A program made the translations under genes and the position numbers. Under the pieces are notes generated by a model, which was given only the letters and a program-made list of their open reading frames with translations, was not told the origin of the DNA and searched no databases. Positions 63,961-64,000 of a stretch of DNA of 64,000 nucleotides are shown here, one piece after another. The stretch is from JACKIC01 sp964543795. GTDB taxonomy: Bacteria; Planctomycetota; UBA1135; UBA2386. The stretch is taken from the NCBI GenBank assembly GCA_964543795.1, contig CAZIZN010000013.1, positions 62,001-126,000 of the forward strand. The letters run 5' to 3'. Numbering within the stretch: position 1 is the stretch's first letter; each line of letters starts with the position of its first letter.

Positions 63961-64000
63961 GCCGGGGCGGCCGATGCTCCACTCAGGGCGCGTGCTGGAC
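63957..64000 (+). other. Possible start of another gene at the window edge
   Basis: The DUF1501 stop is GCG TGA, and GTGAGC at the same place could be a coupled start (VSRGGRCSTQ...). An ATG at 63974 is an alternative (MLHSGRVLD). Only about 40 bases remain, so neither can be supported. Confidence 0.2.

Noticed and set aside
63957..64000. A confident gene call at the right edge
   Set aside because: Only about 40 bases remain and several starts in different phases are possible.

Overview
The window is a very GC-rich chromosomal segment of a bacterium that most resembles a member of the Planctomycetota. The lineage call is an inference from gene families: a DUF1800/DUF1501 pair with a twin-arginine leader, a DUF6807 (PmoA-type) protein, a twin-arginine Gfo/Idh/MocA oxidoreductase beside a laminin-G-like protein, a secreted sulfatase, a formylglycine-enzyme-fold protein, tandem DUF1579 domains, and many secreted proteins without known function. 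Genes are dense, lie on both strands, and often overlap by ATGA or GTGA. No phage, insertion sequence, CRISPR array or rRNA was seen. One tRNA (Thr, CGT) is present.

Layout. 1-12.1 kb: end of a DUF6807 protein, a CnaB-like envelope protein with one CXXCH motif, a DUF1579 protein, thrS, an Rpn-type nuclease, the Gfo/LamG pair, a cupin lipoprotein and a sulfatase. 12.1-12.7 kb: a peroxiredoxin-like gene with an in-frame TGA exactly at the redox Cys position and a SECIS-like hairpin just downstream, so probably a selenoprotein. 12.7-24.9 kb: an Lhr-type helicase, an MBL hydrolase, an M28 peptidase with a PDZ domain, a LysM membrane protein, a sigma-54 response regulator, and a HEAT-repeat protein carrying a degenerate receiver domain. 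25-31.8 kb: tRNA-Thr, cardiolipin synthase, an RmlC-like cupin, an FGE-fold protein, an HD-GYP response regulator and an RluA-type pseudouridine synthase. 31.9-36 kb: an overlapping operon of an aldolase/dehydrogenase fusion and an ABC-2 exporter. 36-43.2 kb: an M14 peptidase, a secreted protein, a glycine-rich RRM protein and valS. 43.3-50 kb: thioredoxin-fold proteins, an ACP phosphodiesterase, and a glycosyltransferase / radical SAM / beta-propeller operon. 50-53 kb: RNase HI and an RNase HII-like protein on either side of an orphan lipoprotein gene of visibly lower GC. 53.2-55.2 kb: a receiver lacking its Asp, a Pus10-like pseudouridine synthase (a family known from archaea and eukaryotes) and a DUF4279 protein. 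55.2-64 kb: an envelope operon (CnaB-like protein, FabZ-like dehydratase, polytopic membrane protein, GT2) and, divergent from it, an unknown secreted protein with DUF1800 and DUF1501.

The most noteworthy observations are: the candidate UxxC selenoprotein with its bSECIS; a 41-bp repeat seen three times, each copy placed so that it supplies the terminal Lys codon and TAG stop of an unrelated gene at a convergent junction; the bacterial Pus10-like gene; and receiver domains that lack the phosphorylatable Asp.
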